Assembly: GCA_014859785.1 (NCBI GenBank)
Contig: JACUTP010000091.1
Location: 1 to 7,217, forward strand
Length of the DNA: 7,217 nucleotides
From: Candidatus Methanoperedentaceae archaeon
GTDB taxonomy: Archaea; Halobacteriota; Methanosarcinia; Methanosarcinales; Methanoperedenaceae
Direction of reading: 5' to 3'
This document shows, in pieces, positions 6,614 through 7,217 of the stretch (positions are counted from its first letter, which is position 1; each line of letters opens with the position of its first letter). Below the pieces are notes generated by a model. The model did not search any database, was not told the DNA's origin, and saw only the letters and a list, made by a program, of their open reading frames with translations. A program made the position numbers and the translations under genes.

Positions 6614-6625
6614 ATATATTTATAA
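6614..6625 (+). promoter_or_regulatory. TATA box of the small winged-helix gene
   Basis: ATATATTTATAA is a good archaeal TATA-like sequence. The predicted transcription start is about 6645-6650, giving a leader of roughly 25 bases to ATG 6674 and making the last gene independent of the RPA operon. An AGGGGTTG stretch (6658-6665) is the likely ribosome-binding site. Confidence 0.55.
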
Positions 6626-6673
6626 CAAACAAGAGCTAATGATTATTACATGATAACAGGGGTTGTATGATAT

Positions 6674-6967
6674 ATGGAAGATGAAATTGATTTGGTGCCT
6701 GAACTACCGGATTCCTGCGATACGAGGACTCCTTACGAGCACAGGCAGATGTTCAAGACGCTGGAAAACCCTACAAGGAGGAAGATTATCAAGTTCATAG
6801 GATTTCAGGGCAGGACAAAGAAGGAGATTATGGAAAAGCTTGCCATTCCAGAAGAACAGCTTAAGTTCCAGCTTGATTTTTTGGTGGAGAAGTGCTATGC
6901 GGAAGTTGATGGGGAGAATTGCATGCTAAATGACAGGGGGCTTGATTTGTTGAAGGTAATCAAGTAG
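6674..6967 (+). CDS. Small ArsR-like winged-helix protein
   Basis: This 97-residue protein is essentially a single winged-helix domain. It starts with an acidic tail (MEDEIDLVPE), then helix 1 with the typical LENPTRRKIIKFI opening of ArsR-like domains (30-42). RTKKEIMEKLAIPEEQLKFQ (47-66) follows as helix 2, turn and recognition helix. It ends with a wing (YAEVDGENCMLNDRGLDLLKVI). Only two cysteines follow the N-terminal one (C74, C83) and they are not arranged as a known metal site. There is no added sensing domain, so it may act as a dimeric DNA-binding protein or as a protein-binding adaptor. It has its own TATA box and follows the RPA operon in the same direction by 93 bases. Target unknown. 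It could regulate its neighbours, but the sequence gives no proof. Confidence 0.8.
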   Translation: MEDEIDLVPELPDSCDTRTPYEHRQMFKTLENPTRRKIIKFIGFQGRTKKEIMEKLAIPEEQLKFQLDFLVEKCYAEVDGENCMLNDRGLDLLKVIK

Positions 6968-6991
6968 GTTGAGGCGCGAGGTGCAATTTAC

Positions 6992-7001
6992 AGCAATTGC
7001 T
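6992..7001. repeat. Perfect 10-base palindrome
   Basis: AGCAATTGCT is perfectly self-complementary and is preceded 9 bases earlier by a GCAATT half copy (6983-6988). It lies 25 bases after the small winged-helix gene. It could be a protein-binding site, but a palindrome of this length in AT-rich DNA may be chance. Confidence 0.3.
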
Positions 7002-7034
7002 ATCAAATGGGAATAAAAGGAGGCGGAAATAAAG

Positions 7035-7043
7035 TTTTTTTTT
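7035..7043 (+). terminator. T9 tract, likely terminator of the small winged-helix gene
   Basis: Nine consecutive T residues lie 68 bases after the stop codon, the longest T run in the window. Oligo-T in the coding strand is the usual archaeal termination signal. The resulting 3' UTR would contain the AGCAATTGCT palindrome and the left arm of the inverted repeat. Confidence 0.5.
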
Positions 7044-7044
7044 G

Positions 7045-7068
7045 TGGATAGGATAGTTTTGGATAGGA
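7045..7068. repeat. GGATA direct repeats (two copies of TGGATAGGA)
   Basis: TGGATAGGA occurs at 7045-7053 and again at 7060-7068, starting 15 bases apart. A further GGATA unit at 7051-7055 overlaps the first copy, giving three GGATA units within 20 bases. The repeats sit inside the spacer of the surrounding inverted repeat. Confidence 0.6.
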
Positions 7069-7087
7069 AATCCGCCACCTTCTAACA

Positions 7088-7145
7088 CTTATACACAACC
7101 ACACAGGTATAATGTATGGTGTGAAGATGTTCACAACTGTATAAG
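7088..7145 (+). other. Stem-loop element, possible structured RNA
   Basis: CTTATACA (7088-7095) pairs perfectly with TGTATAAG (7138-7145), an 8-pair outer stem. Inside it TGTGAA (7120-7125) and TTCACA (7130-7135) form a 6-pair hairpin with a GATG loop. A second TGTAT copy (7113-7117) could pair with 7091-7095 instead. A T5 tract follows at 7164-7168. I see no promoter immediately upstream on the + strand and no match to C/D, H/ACA, tRNA or a riboswitch known to me, so a functional RNA is unproven. Confidence 0.3.
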
Positions 7146-7202
7146 GAAAGGGTAAATTTAGTCTTTTTGACATTCACCGTTTCTCCGACAACACCGAATC
7201 GT

Positions 7203-7214
7203 ATTTATTATATA
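7203..7214. promoter_or_regulatory. TATA-like box at the right edge
   Basis: ATTTATTATATAG is AT-rich and TATA-like. Read on the + strand it would serve a gene beginning beyond the window. Read on the - strand it could drive a transcript starting near 7185. The window ends too soon to decide. Confidence 0.35.
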
Positions 7215-7217
7215 GTA

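Larger units (their letters stand above)
7017..7081. repeat. Imperfect inverted repeat with a 43-base spacer
   Basis: The left arm AAGG-A-GGCGGA (7017-7027) pairs with the right arm TCCGCC-A-CCTT (7071-7081): 10 base pairs with one central A-A mismatch. The spacer holds a T9 tract and GGATA repeats. If the T9 tract ends transcription on the + strand, the RNA stem would only form in read-through transcripts or in transcripts from the other strand. Confidence 0.55.

Noticed and set aside
7017..7081. CRISPR array or insertion-sequence ends
   Set aside because: There is only one pair of inverted arms and two short direct repeats, with no regular spacers, no transposase and no target duplication.
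6968..7217. C/D box or H/ACA guide RNA in the right-hand spacer
   Set aside because: No CTGA D box and no exact RTGATGA C box were found, and no ACA follows the 7088-7145 stem at the expected distance.

Overview
The window reads as archaeal, most likely a methanogen or methane-oxidising relative in the order Methanosarcinales. The reasons are the archaeal RPA (single-stranded DNA-binding) gene with its RPA-associated partner, several AT-rich TATA-like boxes 25-60 bases upstream of genes, GGAGG and GTGAT ribosome-binding sites, archaeal winged-helix regulators, and a large iron-sulfur PP-loop protein of a type common in methanogens. The placement within Methanosarcinales rests on remembered family resemblance, not on a search. 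All seven supported genes lie on the + strand. I see no insertion sequence, CRISPR array, tRNA, rRNA or sign of recent transfer.

Layout. (1) Bases 53-1930 hold a 625-residue multidomain protein: zinc-ribbon-like N-terminus, PUA-like domain, PAPS-reductase-type PP-loop domain with extra cysteines, and a C-terminal 2x[4Fe-4S] ferredoxin. It has its own TATA-like box and may be leaderless. (2) Bases 2102-3384 hold two DNA-binding regulators overlapping by 4 bases (ATGA), behind a good TATA box. (3) Bases 3455-6580 hold a tightly packed three-gene operon: RPA with OB folds and a zinc finger, an RPA-associated protein (OB fold, acidic linker, C-terminal winged helix), and a metallophosphoesterase. 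Gaps are 1 and 2 bases. (4) Bases 6674-6967 hold a 97-residue ArsR-like winged-helix protein with its own promoter. (5) Bases 6968-7217 carry no convincing gene but are rich in structure: a 10-base palindrome, GGATA repeats, a T9 tract, a long imperfect inverted repeat, a second stem-loop element, and a TATA-like box at the right edge.

How it fits together. The RPA operon is a single-strand DNA replication and repair module, with a subunit pairing that recalls eukaryotic RPA70/RPA32. The phosphoesterase is likely to act on nucleic-acid ends or on nucleotides, but its substrate cannot be read from sequence. The regulator pair lies only 70 bases upstream of rpa and could be co-transcribed with it or control it. 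The first gene is probably a separate transcription unit. It is commonly labelled PAPS reductase, but its RNA-binding-type domain and cysteine pattern make sulfur transfer to RNA an open alternative. Nothing here is clearly a new system. The best leads are the function of the first protein, the winged-helix RPA partner, and the structured 3' region.
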